Made by a program: the position numbers and the translations under genes
The notes under the pieces: generated by a model
Seen by the model: only the letters and a program-made list of their open reading frames with translations
Told to the model about the DNA's origin: nothing
The model's database searches: none
Part shown: one piece after another, positions 27,692-36,470 of the stretch
Layout: every line of letters begins with the position of its first letter
How positions within the stretch are numbered: position 1 is the first letter of the stretch
Source of the DNA: Acidianus brierleyi
Lineage (GTDB): Archaea; Thermoproteota; Thermoprotei_A; Sulfolobales; Sulfolobaceae
DNA: 64,000 nt
Assembly: GCF_003201835.2 (NCBI RefSeq)
Contig: NZ_CP029289.2
Coordinates: 992,001-1,056,000 of the forward strand
Direction: 5' to 3'

Positions 27692-28581
27692 TTACAAGAC
27701 CTTCTTTAATGGCTTATTTTGTTTTCTTCTTTTTTCTACTTCCCTAAAACTCATTATTATACTTGATATACCTATTAGACCTACAACAGAAACCACTAGA
27801 AGGAATCCTATATTTATAGCGTCTAAATTAGGTATCGGATTACCAGTTGAAATCGAAAAATTATCTATTATAGGGAATGCTATTATTAGTAAACCAACTA
27901 TTACAAACGCCAAACCTCCATAATAAAGAGTTCTTCCAGCACTTTTCCCTGCAATTATCCTCATTTCGTCTTCGTTTAATTTTTTCAATTTCATAATATT
28001 TGCAAACATTCCTCCAAAGATTATTTGCATAGTCATTGTGCCTAAACCAAACATTAACCCAGGTAAAGGTGCATATATTAGACCAGGAACTTGGGGTGCT
28101 AATATGAATGTTATAATTGTAGCATATGCTCCAAAACCGAAACCTGCAATTAAGCCATGAACTATAGTCATCTTTAATGGAACATCTCTTATATCTTCGT
28201 TTTCATTTCTTCCTAGAAGTCTATCTATAGGAGATGAATATATCTTCCGTGTAGTATATAACTGCCTGCTATTGCCATTACAATTCCTACAATGAAATAC
28301 ACTGGACCATCAAGATTGTATTCTTTATATATAGCAGCTAATCCAAGGAATCCTAAAGTTGTTAAAAATGCCCTTTGTATTGTAAATCCTAAAGAGAACA
28401 AGAATCCTGCTTTCATGCCTTTCTTAGTAGAATACTTACCTATGGCGTAGCTGAAGGTAATTGGCCATGTATGTTCATCTGGCGTAGCACCGTGTAATAA
28501 TCCTAGAATGTATGAAAAAAGTAATATAGTACTTAATGTTAGCCCACTTGATGGGTTAAGCAACTCTTCTATCGATATCAT
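27692..28581 (-). pseudogene. NiCoT/RcnA-like metal permease, one frameshift
   Basis: Two frames together give about 290 residues. The N-terminal part carries HGATPDEHTW, resembling the HX4DH metal motif of nickel/cobalt permeases. The C-terminal part carries MTIVHGLIAGFGFGAY and three further helices, ending in a basic tail. The frame breaks near 28215-28230: the N-part reads HGRYIHLL then stop, while the next frame reads SSPIDRLLGRNENEDIRDVP. One added base rejoins them. It is either a true lesion or an assembly error. Substrate (Ni, Co or another divalent metal) is inferred from the motif. A metal-type operator precedes the start. Confidence 0.68.
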
Positions 28582-28589
28582 AATAATAT

Positions 28590-28614
28590 TTTAGGGTTAC
28601 CCTAAATATATAAA
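28590..28614 (-). promoter_or_regulatory. palindromic operator and TATA box of the metal permease
   Basis: TTTAGGGTTACCCTAAA (28590-28606) is a perfect 8+1+8 palindrome placed 8 bp before the start codon at 28581. It directly follows a TATA-like ATTTATATA on the minus strand. A repressor bound there would block initiation. The sequence resembles operators of DtxR/MntR-type metal regulators (TTAGGnT...CCTAA). The regulator is not in this window. Confidence 0.65.
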
Positions 28615-28778
28615 TTTTTCTATTTAGATGATTATAATGTTAGAAATGAAAAGAATTAAAAGATACAATTGATTTATCATTTTATATTAAAATAAATCTA
28701 TCCTATAAAGTAAGAAGAACATGAAAATTAAATAAAAGATAGATACCACCATATTAAACAAATATTATGAAAAAATTA

Positions 28779-30764
28779 TTAAAATACTACTCTAACGTCT
28801 ACTGCATAAGCTCCTTTTTCATTTACTATTAAGGGATTTATATCCATCTCCTTAACGTTAAGATCCACTAGTAACCTAGAAACTGAAACTATTGTCCTAA
28901 TTAAGGAACCTTCGTCATAGTTCCTTTTTCTTGCATTAAGCATATCATGAACCTTACTTTCCTGAAGCATCTCTAATGCTTCGTCTTCATATACTGGAGC
29001 TAAACCATAGCTTACATTTTTTAATACTTCGACATATATTCCTCCGCTCCCTACCAATACAGTATGTCCGAATACTGGATCTTTTAGCCCACCTACAAAG
29101 ATTTCTAGTCCAGGCAATTGCTCTTGAATCATAACCCTCTTTGTAATTTTTGATAAATCTTTATACGTAGATTTTATCTGATCCTTTTCTACGTTCATTA
29201 TAACTCCTTTCATTTCAGTTTTATGTACTGGAGTATCTGCAGAGATTTTCATGACAACTGGATATCCTATATTATCTGCAACTCTTTGCGCCTCATCTTC
29301 GCTTTCAGCTATTCCCCATTTTGGAGTTCTAATTCCATAAACTTCCATTAATTTGAGAGCCTCATAATCTTTAAGAAACTGCTTACCTTTTACAATCTCT
29401 ACTGCAGAATTTATAGGTTGGGCTACTCTTATTTTCTTTCTAGGATTAGGCTTTGTAGTTAAATATCTAATAGCTCTTACTGCACTTTCAGGCATGTTAA
29501 AAGCTGGTATTGATGCAGATTCCAATATTCTCATAGCAGAATCTTCATCAACTCCCATTACAACTCCTACTATGCCTTTCCCCTTAAAATTAAGTAAAAC
29601 CTTAGCTACCTCACTATCACTAACTACAGGAAGTGATTGAACTATTACCAGTTTAGTACAACTTAGATCTTGAACAATTTTTAACGCTTCCATATATCTA
29701 TCTCTTCCAGCGTCTCCAGAGAGATCAAGTGGATTCTTAGGTAAGCTGGTATCAGGCAATATTTTCCTTAAGTCATCCTTTATTCTTTCTGGTATCTCTA
29801 TCATATTGAGGTTGTTTCGTGATATAGCGTCAGAAGTAAGAACTCCATGTCCTCCAGAATTTGTCACTACAAGTATATCCTCACTAATTGGTTCCGATGA
29901 CGTTGTAAATCTTGATAGGTTTAAGAAGTCGCTAAGATCTTCAACAAATATTCCTCCTACTGTCTTTATTGCGGATCTAAAGACTTCATAAGAACCTGCT
30001 AAACTTCCAGTATGCGTCTTTACTGCTTCTGCACCTTTAGATGTAGCTCCTCCTTTTATGAAAATTACTGGTTTTCTTTGAGTAGCGTCTGGTAATGTGT
30101 CAATAAATTTTTCTCCATCTGAAACTCCTTCTAAATAGACAAATATTGCCTTTGTTTCAGGATCTTTTGATAAATAATCTATAACTTCATATTCTTTTAC
30201 ATCAGCTTGATTTCCCATACTTACAAGAAAACTTATCCCTGTTCTTGTTCTTTGAGCCCAATCTAACATATAAGCTCCTATTCCACCGCTCTGAACAACT
30301 AACGCTATGTTCCCCCTATTGATATTTGCGTAAGCAAAGGTTCCATTGTAATCGGGGGAAACTATACCCATAGTATTTGGCCCTAAGAATCGTATTCCTC
30401 CCTTTTTAGCAGTATTTATAAGATCTTCTTCTAGTTTTACTCCTTCACCTCCCACTTCTTTAAATCCTGCAGTTATCACTATTGCTGATTTTACTCCTTT
30501 AGCTATGGCATCCTCCATGACGGAAATAGCAAATTGCCTAGGAACAGAAATTATAGCTAGATCTACATCTCCAGGTATATCTTTCAAAGTTTTATATGCT
30601 GTTAATCCCTCTATCTTATCTGTAGCTTTATTATTTACCGGATAGATTTTCCCTCTAAAAGTTGATATTAAATTTCTTGTTATAATATTTCCAATCTTTT
30701 CTCTATTTCTTGAAGCTCCCACTACTGCTATTGACGATGGTCTAAACAGATAATTTAAACTCAT
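28779..30764 (-). CDS. ADP-forming acyl-CoA synthetase (fused alpha-beta)
   Basis: 661 residues. In order: CoA-binding Rossmann domain (SIAVVGASRNREKIGNII, first 125), two succinyl-CoA-ligase-like domains (to about 430; TAGFKEVGGEG, and KTHTGSLAGSYE with the likely phospho-histidine), then an ATP-grasp domain (about 455-661; GYPVVMKISADTPVHKTEMK, ending EMDINPLIVNEKGAYAVDVRVVF). It converts an acyl-CoA, ADP and phosphate to the acid, CoA and ATP, or the reverse. In Sulfolobales a role in acetate, 3-hydroxypropionate or 4-hydroxybutyrate activation is possible; substrate is not evident. The start codon lies only 27 bp from that of the divergent threonine synthase. Confidence 0.88.
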   Translation of the reverse strand: MSLNYLFRPSSIAVVGASRNREKIGNIITRNLISTFRGKIYPVNNKATDKIEGLTAYKTLKDIPGDVDLAIISVPRQFAISVMEDAIAKGVKSAIVITAGFKEVGGEGVKLEEDLINTAKKGGIRFLGPNTMGIVSPDYNGTFAYANINRGNIALVVQSGGIGAYMLDWAQRTRTGISFLVSMGNQADVKEYEVIDYLSKDPETKAIFVYLEGVSDGEKFIDTLPDATQRKPVIFIKGGATSKGAEAVKTHTGSLAGSYEVFRSAIKTVGGIFVEDLSDFLNLSRFTTSSEPISEDILVVTNSGGHGVLTSDAISRNNLNMIEIPERIKDDLRKILPDTSLPKNPLDLSGDAGRDRYMEALKIVQDLSCTKLVIVQSLPVVSDSEVAKVLLNFKGKGIVGVVMGVDEDSAMRILESASIPAFNMPESAVRAIRYLTTKPNPRKKIRVAQPINSAVEIVKGKQFLKDYEALKLMEVYGIRTPKWGIAESEDEAQRVADNIGYPVVMKISADTPVHKTEMKGVIMNVEKDQIKSTYKDLSKITKRVMIQEQLPGLEIFVGGLKDPVFGHTVLVGSGGIYVEVLKNVSYGLAPVYEDEALEMLQESKVHDMLNARKRNYDEGSLIRTIVSVSRLLVDLNVKEMDINPLIVNEKGAYAVDVRVVF

Positions 30765-30791
30765 AGCATAATTTAAGAAATGGTCATTTAA

Positions 30792-31808
30792 ATGTTTAGA
30801 GAAGTCTGCGCTCGTTGCAATAAGGAAAGAGAAGGTTTAGAATTAAGATGTAAAAGATGTGGTGGACCATTTAAAATAGAAATAGATTTCCCATTTTCAA
30901 AAAATCTTAGAGAAAACTTTCCTTATATAAGCGAATGGACAAGCTTAGGGGAGTGGAATACACCAACAATAAAAAGCAACGTTTATTATAAACTAGACTT
31001 CCTAAATCCAACTGGTTCATATAAAGATAGGGGATCTGTAACTCTAATTTCTTTTCTAAGACAAAAGGGAATAAAGAAAATATCTGAAGATTCCTCAGGA
31101 AACGCAGGAGCTTCTATAGCTGCATATGGAGCTGCAGCGGGAATGAAAGTAGCAATATTTGTACCGTCTAATGCACGTGGTGGAAAATTAAAACAGATAG
31201 AAAGTTATGGTGCAAAAGTAAACAAGATAGAAGGAAATAGAGAAGATGTAGCAAAAGCTGCTGAAAGTTCAGAATATTATTATGCCTCTCACGTCTTACA
31301 ACCCCAATTTAGAGATGGAATAAGATCATTAGCCTATGAAATTGTAAGAGATTTAAATTGGGAAACTCCAGACAGTGTTTATTTACCCACTTCTGCTGGA
31401 ACTCTACTTTTAGGAGTATATGAGGGCTTTAATCATCTTCTTAATAACGGAATGATAGAAAAGATGCCTAGACTAGTCTCTATACAAACAGAACAAGTTA
31501 TGCCTTTATGCTCAAAAATTAATGGAGTTCTTTACTCTCCTCCAGAAAAAGTGACCTCTATTGCTGACGCATTAGTTTCTACCAAACCTTTCCTCCTTCA
31601 AGAAATGGAAGAAGTAATAAGAAGATTTGGTGATTGTATTGTTGTTTCAGACGATGAAATACTTACCGCATGGAAGGAATTAGCTAGGAAAGGTTTATTA
31701 GTAGAGTATAGTTCTGCTACTACACTTGCAGCATATAAAAAAGATAAAAGAAAAGAAGGAGAAAAAAACGTCCTAGTTCTAACAGGATCAGGATTAAAAA
31801 TTCTCTAA
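30792..31808 (+). CDS. thrC: threonine synthase
   Basis: 338 residues, PLP-dependent fold type II. An N-terminal zinc ribbon (CARCNKEREGLELRCKRCGG) precedes the catalytic domain. The PLP lysine lies in NPTGSYKDRGS and the cofactor phosphate-binding and neighbouring motifs in SSGNAGASIAAYGA and PTSAGTLLLGVYEG. It converts O-phosphohomoserine to threonine. The length and ribbon fit archaeal threonine synthases, but a related PLP lyase such as a cysteate synthase cannot be fully excluded. The gene is divergent from the acyl-CoA synthetase and overlaps the 3' end of the M20 peptidase gene by 15 bp. Confidence 0.85.
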   Translation: MFREVCARCNKEREGLELRCKRCGGPFKIEIDFPFSKNLRENFPYISEWTSLGEWNTPTIKSNVYYKLDFLNPTGSYKDRGSVTLISFLRQKGIKKISEDSSGNAGASIAAYGAAAGMKVAIFVPSNARGGKLKQIESYGAKVNKIEGNREDVAKAAESSEYYYASHVLQPQFRDGIRSLAYEIVRDLNWETPDSVYLPTSAGTLLLGVYEGFNHLLNNGMIEKMPRLVSIQTEQVMPLCSKINGVLYSPPEKVTSIADALVSTKPFLLQEMEEVIRRFGDCIVVSDDEILTAWKELARKGLLVEYSSATTLAAYKKDKRKEGEKNVLVLTGSGLKIL

Positions 31809-33062
31809 TTCAAAAAGTAATTCTTTCATCCATTCTTTTGCTTTGAAATAATCCTCCTTGTTTATATTTTCATTAAACGAATGTATATTTGATCCTGCAT
31901 TGTCTACTCCTACACCATCAGCAATTTGATTGTTATTTAAAATTCTAGCAAAAGCTTCCATTGGACCTGTACCAGGACTATTAGGAAGAACAGTAGGATC
32001 TTCGCCATAAACTTTCTTGGCAGAATTTATAATAGCCTTAGCTATTTCGCTCTTTAAAGACGTTCTATAAGGTTTGACTTTTCCCAAAACCTTAATTTCA
32101 AAATTACTAGGAATTATTGAATTTAATTTATCTAGTATTTCTATGGGATCTTGATCTGGCACAAGTCTGAAATCAAGTTTTACAAAAGCGTAAGAAGGAA
32201 TAACAGTTTTTGACCCTTCTCCAGTATATCCGGAATTAATACCGTCTATATTACATGTTGGATTTTCTACTACTCTTATCATAAAATCATCAGGGACTTC
32301 CTGGCCTAGTGCTTTTTCCATTCCTTTCTTATCTCCTTTTAGATACTTCTTTTCCTCGTTAGATAACCACTTAACCTTATCGTAAAATCCTTTAATATTC
32401 ACCTTACCTTCAGGAGTTCTTAATGTGTTTAAAAAGTGCACTAATTCCCATGCAGGATTTCTCACTATAGGAGCATACATTGAGTGAAGATCTTTTTCGG
32501 TCCTTACTCTTAACTCAACATAAAGCAGCCCTTTAACTCCTAATACTATTTCTGGAGAATCGTCTGGACCTCTACCAGAACCTTCCCATAAAACATAATT
32601 TGAGCTCAACCTATCTTTATAATCACTAAGGAAATCTTCAATGTAAGGACTTCCTATTTCTTCTACTCCTTCGTATACAAATTTTATATTAATCTTTAGT
32701 TTTCTTTCTTTCATAAGCTCTATTATAGCTTGCAACCTTGCCATTAATGAGCCTTTGTCGTCTGCTATACCTCTAGCGAAGATTTTTCCATCCTTTTCTA
32801 CTGGTCTAAATGGATCAGTGTTCCATTTATCTAAAGGTTCTACCGGCTGCACGTCATAATGATTATAAATCAATAGAGTTTTGTTTGAATTGACGTCAAT
32901 TTCTCCAATTATATATGGGTTTATAGCCTTATGTTTAACAAGTTCAGCTTCTATCCCATTGTCTTTCATGTAATCTAAGATAAATTTCGCACCTTCCTCT
33001 CCTTTTCCCTTAGCAGAAGTAGTATCTATTTTTAGAAATTCGTAAAGATCTTCCAAATCCAT
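31794..33062 (-). CDS. M20-family metallopeptidase/carboxypeptidase
   Basis: 422 residues. The di-zinc ligands are visible: His-x-Asp in YNHYDVQPVEP, Asp in GIADDKGSL, Glu-Glu in EGVEEIGSP, and His in SNIHSFNENIN near the C-terminus. A lid domain lies about residues 185-300. The protein should trim amino acids from peptides or open small amide substrates in the cytoplasm, where peptides from tricorn and the proteasome end up. Start ATG at 33062 lies 34 bp from the divergent small gene at 33097. Substrate preference is unknown. Confidence 0.87.
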   Translation of the reverse strand: MDLEDLYEFLKIDTTSAKGKGEEGAKFILDYMKDNGIEAELVKHKAINPYIIGEIDVNSNKTLLIYNHYDVQPVEPLDKWNTDPFRPVEKDGKIFARGIADDKGSLMARLQAIIELMKERKLKINIKFVYEGVEEIGSPYIEDFLSDYKDRLSSNYVLWEGSGRGPDDSPEIVLGVKGLLYVELRVRTEKDLHSMYAPIVRNPAWELVHFLNTLRTPEGKVNIKGFYDKVKWLSNEEKKYLKGDKKGMEKALGQEVPDDFMIRVVENPTCNIDGINSGYTGEGSKTVIPSYAFVKLDFRLVPDQDPIEILDKLNSIIPSNFEIKVLGKVKPYRTSLKSEIAKAIINSAKKVYGEDPTVLPNSPGTGPMEAFARILNNNQIADGVGVDNAGSNIHSFNENINKEDYFKAKEWMKELLFELENF

Positions 33063-33096
33063 TACGTTTTTATTATAGATAAAGATTAATTAATTT

Positions 33097-33420
33097 ATGA
33101 TAAAATACGCAGAATATACAAGGCATTCTTTAACTGAACCTTTACTCTTAGTATACCTTTATAAAAAGGTGGAAGATGGTAAAATTGTTTCTGCTTTCAG
33201 GATACAAATGTATAAGAACATGACTATATCGATTTTTGAGGATGATAAATTACAAGGCGGAGATGTAGTAGATATATTGACTGGAAATGTAGATAATGTA
33301 AAGAAAATAATTGATAAATATTATGAAGAAAGCATTGATGACTTAGTGATTTATGGAGAACAAAGATATGTTGACGAATTATTAGATAAATTGGAAGATA
33401 AAGAGACGCAAAGCGCTTAA
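33097..33420 (+). CDS. conserved hypothetical protein
   Basis: 107 residues, soluble, of mixed alpha/beta character: MIKYAEYTRHSLTEPLLLVYLYKK, a Gly-Gly-Asp turn (LQGGDVVDILTG) and an acidic helix end (ELLDKLEDKETQ). Codon use is host-like. I do not recognise a characterised family. It starts 34 bp from the M20 peptidase in the opposite direction, so the two promoters must overlap or lie inside the genes. Confidence 0.6.
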   Translation: MIKYAEYTRHSLTEPLLLVYLYKKVEDGKIVSAFRIQMYKNMTISIFEDDKLQGGDVVDILTGNVDNVKKIIDKYYEESIDDLVIYGEQRYVDELLDKLEDKETQSA

Positions 33421-33514
33421 TATTTTCAATAATTATTTAATTTTAATTAATCTAGCGTAAAAGTTAATAAATATTCTAGATGTTCTTATATATTACTTTT
33501 CACTATATTTTATA

Positions 33515-33937
33515 ATGTACCGATACAGATCTATAAGTTATCTTAGTTACGTAATACTTGCAATACTAGTGATCCAATTCTTAGATGGTATGTGGTTAAA
33601 CCTTTTTGCAGTATTTCCTCAAGTTTCTTCGTCTTTTAATGCTATGAATATGATGAGTTTCATGTTCAATTATGGACCTATTTTTATGTTACATATGATG
33701 TCTGGGTTTCTTCTACTTATTTTAGGCTTTATAATTCTAGCGTTTAGTTTTATGTCAAAAAACTCTAATATCGTAATTTTTTCTTCTATAGGACTATTAG
33801 CCATAATTCTTGCCGGAATTTCTGGATTACTCTTTATGTTCTCTGATTTTTCAAACAATATATTCTCTTACATGATGTCACTAGGATTTATAATAAGTAT
33901 AGCGTCATATACAATAATTATAGGTCAAAGAAAATAG
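33515..33937 (+). CDS. four-helix membrane protein
   Basis: 140 residues, nearly all hydrophobic, with four helices (about 8-30, 50-75, 85-107, 113-133). It is Met- and Phe-rich with a single central histidine (MLHMMSGFLLL). The ATG at 33515 follows a TATA-like element. It has no family I can name. The four-helix form with histidine might bind haem or a metal, but one His alone is weak evidence. Confidence 0.55.
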   Translation: MYRYRSISYLSYVILAILVIQFLDGMWLNLFAVFPQVSSSFNAMNMMSFMFNYGPIFMLHMMSGFLLLILGFIILAFSFMSKNSNIVIFSSIGLLAIILAGISGLLFMFSDFSNNIFSYMMSLGFIISIASYTIIIGQRK

Positions 33938-33954
33938 AATTTACCTATATAGGT

Positions 33955-34036
33955 TGAAAGACCATTAGTACCTATGGGCTCTACCGTCGACAAGATGTAG
34001 CTTTGAAGCATGAAGCCCATCGTTAGAGTAATTCAC
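33955..34036 (+). mobile_element. very short TnpB-transposon right-end remnant
   Basis: The segment GCTTTGAAGCATGAAGCCCA followed by TCGTTAGAGTAATTCAC parallels the right end at 8143-8180 (GCTTTGAAGCAGGAAGCCAC, then GTTAGTTAGGGC...AGTTCAC). The right-end stem is degraded and no left end is evident, though GGTTGAAAG at about 33951 recalls the left tip. It ends inside the stop region of the next gene. It is a decayed footprint or solo guide-RNA scaffold. Confidence 0.45.
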
Positions 34037-34263
34037 AACATTAATCTTCCGAATTTACTTCTCAAAAATACACCAGCTATGAAGAATGCTACGGCAAACA
34101 ATATTATTACTGGAACAACTTCTCTCCAAGGACCAAAATCTTCTAAGAAATCTGCTACCCACATAGTTAAGCCAAAGAAGAATAATAGAGGACCTACAAC
34201 TACTACCCAAGTAAATCTGCTATATAACTTACTATCTTTTTTCTGTTCTTCTTTTTCTGACAT
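34033..34263 (-). CDS. small two-helix membrane protein
   Basis: 76 residues. A charged cytoplasmic start (MSEKEEQKKDSKLYSRF) precedes two helices (WVVVVGPLLFFFGLTMWVA and VVPVIILFAVAFFIAGVFL) and a basic tail FLRSKFGRLML. No family is recognised. The stop codon lies at the tip of a mobile-element remnant, so the natural C-terminus may have been altered by that insertion. Confidence 0.55.
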   Translation of the reverse strand: MSEKEEQKKDSKLYSRFTWVVVVGPLLFFFGLTMWVADFLEDFGPWREVVPVIILFAVAFFIAGVFLRSKFGRLML

Positions 34264-34353
34264 AGGATTAGATATATCGAGCTTAGTTATAAATTTTTAC
34301 CATAAAAACTAGAATATGTTTCTTTAACCTAATACTAGTTGAATATTACAAGA

Positions 34354-34812
34354 TTATCTTTTTTCTAAAATCTTTGTAATCTCTTCATATAATTCCTTAT
34401 CTCTATCTTGAATATTTTTAAGAGAAGGAGGAAGAAGCTTTTTCTCCTGAACTCCTCTTATTACAGATCTTAACCATGCATCATATATTTTTCCTGAACC
34501 GTTCTTATAGTAAAAATCTTTCAGTTCTTTTAACGCTTCTTCTTCATCAACTTTCTTTACATTAACTAGATACCTTGAAGCCACATATAATATGAACCTT
34601 TTTCTTCCATCGGATAACCCAGAATTTAATATTTTCTCTATCCAAGAATAGTTTCTTGTAGTTATCCTGGGAGGAAATAATCCATTAACCTCAAAGAGTA
34701 ATTCTCCCTTTTCATCATATACTTTTGAAAAAATTCCGTCATATATAGAGTATCCAGCAGGAGTATCGTCAGGATAGTTAAGCAAAATCTTTATCTTTTT
34801 ACTCTGAACCAT
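34354..34812 (-). CDS. priX: PriX-like non-catalytic primase subunit
   Basis: 152 residues. The central part, GRKRFILYVASRYLVNVKKV and IYDAWLRSVIRGVQEKKLLP, resembles the helical PriL-CTD-like fold of Sulfolobus PriX and primase C-terminal domains. In Sulfolobus, PriX joins PriS and PriL in a three-subunit primase that makes RNA primers. The size (about 150 residues) fits. The gene overlaps the 3' end of the upstream tRNA thiolase gene by 14 bp, so they are translated from one message. Identification is from sequence memory, not a search. Confidence 0.6.
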   Translation of the reverse strand: MVQSKKIKILLNYPDDTPAGYSIYDGIFSKVYDEKGELLFEVNGLFPPRITTRNYSWIEKILNSGLSDGRKRFILYVASRYLVNVKKVDEEEALKELKDFYYKNGSGKIYDAWLRSVIRGVQEKKLLPPSLKNIQDRDKELYEEITKILEKR

Positions 34813-35761
34813 TAATTGTAGTATTTGTAGAAATTTTATTAAGCTTTATCCTTATCGCACAAAATGAGCATATATCCCTATCATTATTAGTAGGTCTTCC
34901 ACATATCTTACATTTACCTAAAGTTAGCTTTGGTACATCGTTTATCCATGGTCTTATTTTATCTTCAAAATTTTGGACTAAATTCAGCATAAAACCAGGA
35001 ATTTTGTCTTCCATTTCTTCTAATGATCTTCTTATCTTATCTTGTGTTGGACCGCCCACCCTGAAAGTATGTGGACAAGAATCATAAATAAACGGTATAT
35101 TATTAATTAATGCATACGTCATTATTTCCTTCTCTGGAGTTAAGAACAAAGGCTTAACCTTTTTTATGTAACCTAATTCTGCAGGAGAGACTACTCTTAA
35201 TCTTGCTAAGCTATTTACGTCTCCATTAAAGTATCCTATAAAAACATATTGTGCTACATCGTTTAAATTGTGAGCTGTAGCTAGAGTATCCGCTCCTTCT
35301 TTACTAGCCACTTCGTCTAAAACATATCTTTTAGTTAAACCACATGTGCTACAAATTGGCCTCCTTATTTTATGCTTAGCTTCGTCTATTGTAAATCCAT
35401 ATTCTTCATTAAGCTTAACTATCCTATATCTTACACCTAGAGCCTCATAATTTTTAATAGCAAATTCTACACTTTTTGATGAATAACCTTTACCCATATC
35501 AATTCCAAGATCTATTGTTATTCCAAATATCTCGAATCCTAATTTCTTTGAAAGTTTATTCAAAAGATGAAGAAGTGTAGTACTATCTTTGCCTCCAGAT
35601 ACTGCTACTGCTACTTTTTTGCTTCCCTCAAATATTTTGTATTTTTTAACTATTCTTTCGAATCTATTTTCAAACCATTCGTTAAAATGCTCTTTACATA
35701 AATAAATATTAGCGTATGGAATTTTTATAATAGCTTTTTCGTCACACTTTGAGCATTTCAC
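34799..35761 (-). CDS. tRNA 2-thiolation enzyme, TtcA/Ncs6 (NcsA) family
   Basis: 320 residues. An N-terminal zinc site (CSKCDEKA...CKEHF) is followed by the ATP-pyrophosphatase P-loop SGGKDSTTLLHLL (about residues 54-66), the catalytic pair in RPICSTCGLTKR and TAHNLNDVAQ. A C-terminal ribbon (CKICGRPTNNDRDICSFC) completes the typical archaeal form. It adenylates and thiolates uridine (position 34 or 54) of tRNA, which stabilises tRNA in thermophiles. It forms an operon with the overlapping PriX-like gene. The start ATG at 35761 is 40 bp from a divergent gene. Confidence 0.87.
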   Translation of the reverse strand: MKCSKCDEKAIIKIPYANIYLCKEHFNEWFENRFERIVKKYKIFEGSKKVAVAVSGGKDSTTLLHLLNKLSKKLGFEIFGITIDLGIDMGKGYSSKSVEFAIKNYEALGVRYRIVKLNEEYGFTIDEAKHKIRRPICSTCGLTKRYVLDEVASKEGADTLATAHNLNDVAQYVFIGYFNGDVNSLARLRVVSPAELGYIKKVKPLFLTPEKEIMTYALINNIPFIYDSCPHTFRVGGPTQDKIRRSLEEMEDKIPGFMLNLVQNFEDKIRPWINDVPKLTLGKCKICGRPTNNDRDICSFCAIRIKLNKISTNTTINGSE

Positions 35762-35801
35762 AGGAAAAGTATATAAATACTGGTATTAAGACTTTGTTAC
35801 C

Positions 35802-36470
35802 ATGCAGATTTTAGCAGAGGTACATCCTAAATCTAAGAGGGAAAAACTGAAAGGTGAAATAAACGCTTTGCAGTCCTTTGATGGTTTCGATATTCCAGAC
35901 TCTCCTTTAGGATTACCTTCAGTTTTACCATCTTCAATTGGGGTAATGATAAGAGAAGAGCTAGGAGATAACAAGAGGATAATAGTAAATCAAAGACTTT
36001 TAGACGTGAACGAATTATTTGTTAACTCTTTATCATACACGGCTAGAGCTTTCAATTTTGATATAGCGTTCACAAAGGGTGATAAACCAAAAATAGGTAA
36101 AGAGGTAGGTTATTTATCTTCAGAGGAAGCAGTTAACATTGCAAAAAACATTGGAATTAAAGCTGGCATGATGTTAAGCTTAAGAAAATCAGAAAACGAA
36201 ATATCCGCAAGAATTGAATCCAACGCAGATTTTTTCTTAGCGCTACACTTTTCCGAGGATAAAATAAAAACTCTAAGAAGAAATGTTATACCGTATATAA
36301 TAGTAAAAACTGAAAAAAATAAAGAAATAATTAAGGAAATAACTCAACCCACTATAGATGAAAACAAAGTTTATGATGTGTTAGCTGAACTAGATGGTTA
36401 TTGTGACGCCGTACTTTTATCTTCTCCTGGAGATCTAGAATTCTTAAAAAGATTTTCAAAAAAATCTTAA
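35802..36470 (+). CDS. conserved protein, possibly methylene-tetrahydrofolate-reductase-like
   Basis: 222 residues, soluble alpha/beta. The opening MQILAEVHPKSKREKLKGEI and SFDGFDIPDSPLGLPSVLPSSIG recall the first strands of MTHFR-type TIM barrels (EVxPP... and the substrate loop), and the chain is short like archaeal versions. Catalytic residues are not clear to me, so this is a weak suggestion. The stop overlaps that of the convergent zinc-ribbon gene by 4 bp. Confidence 0.5.
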   Translation: MQILAEVHPKSKREKLKGEINALQSFDGFDIPDSPLGLPSVLPSSIGVMIREELGDNKRIIVNQRLLDVNELFVNSLSYTARAFNFDIAFTKGDKPKIGKEVGYLSSEEAVNIAKNIGIKAGMMLSLRKSENEISARIESNADFFLALHFSEDKIKTLRRNVIPYIIVKTEKNKEIIKEITQPTIDENKVYDVLAELDGYCDAVLLSSPGDLEFLKRFSKKS

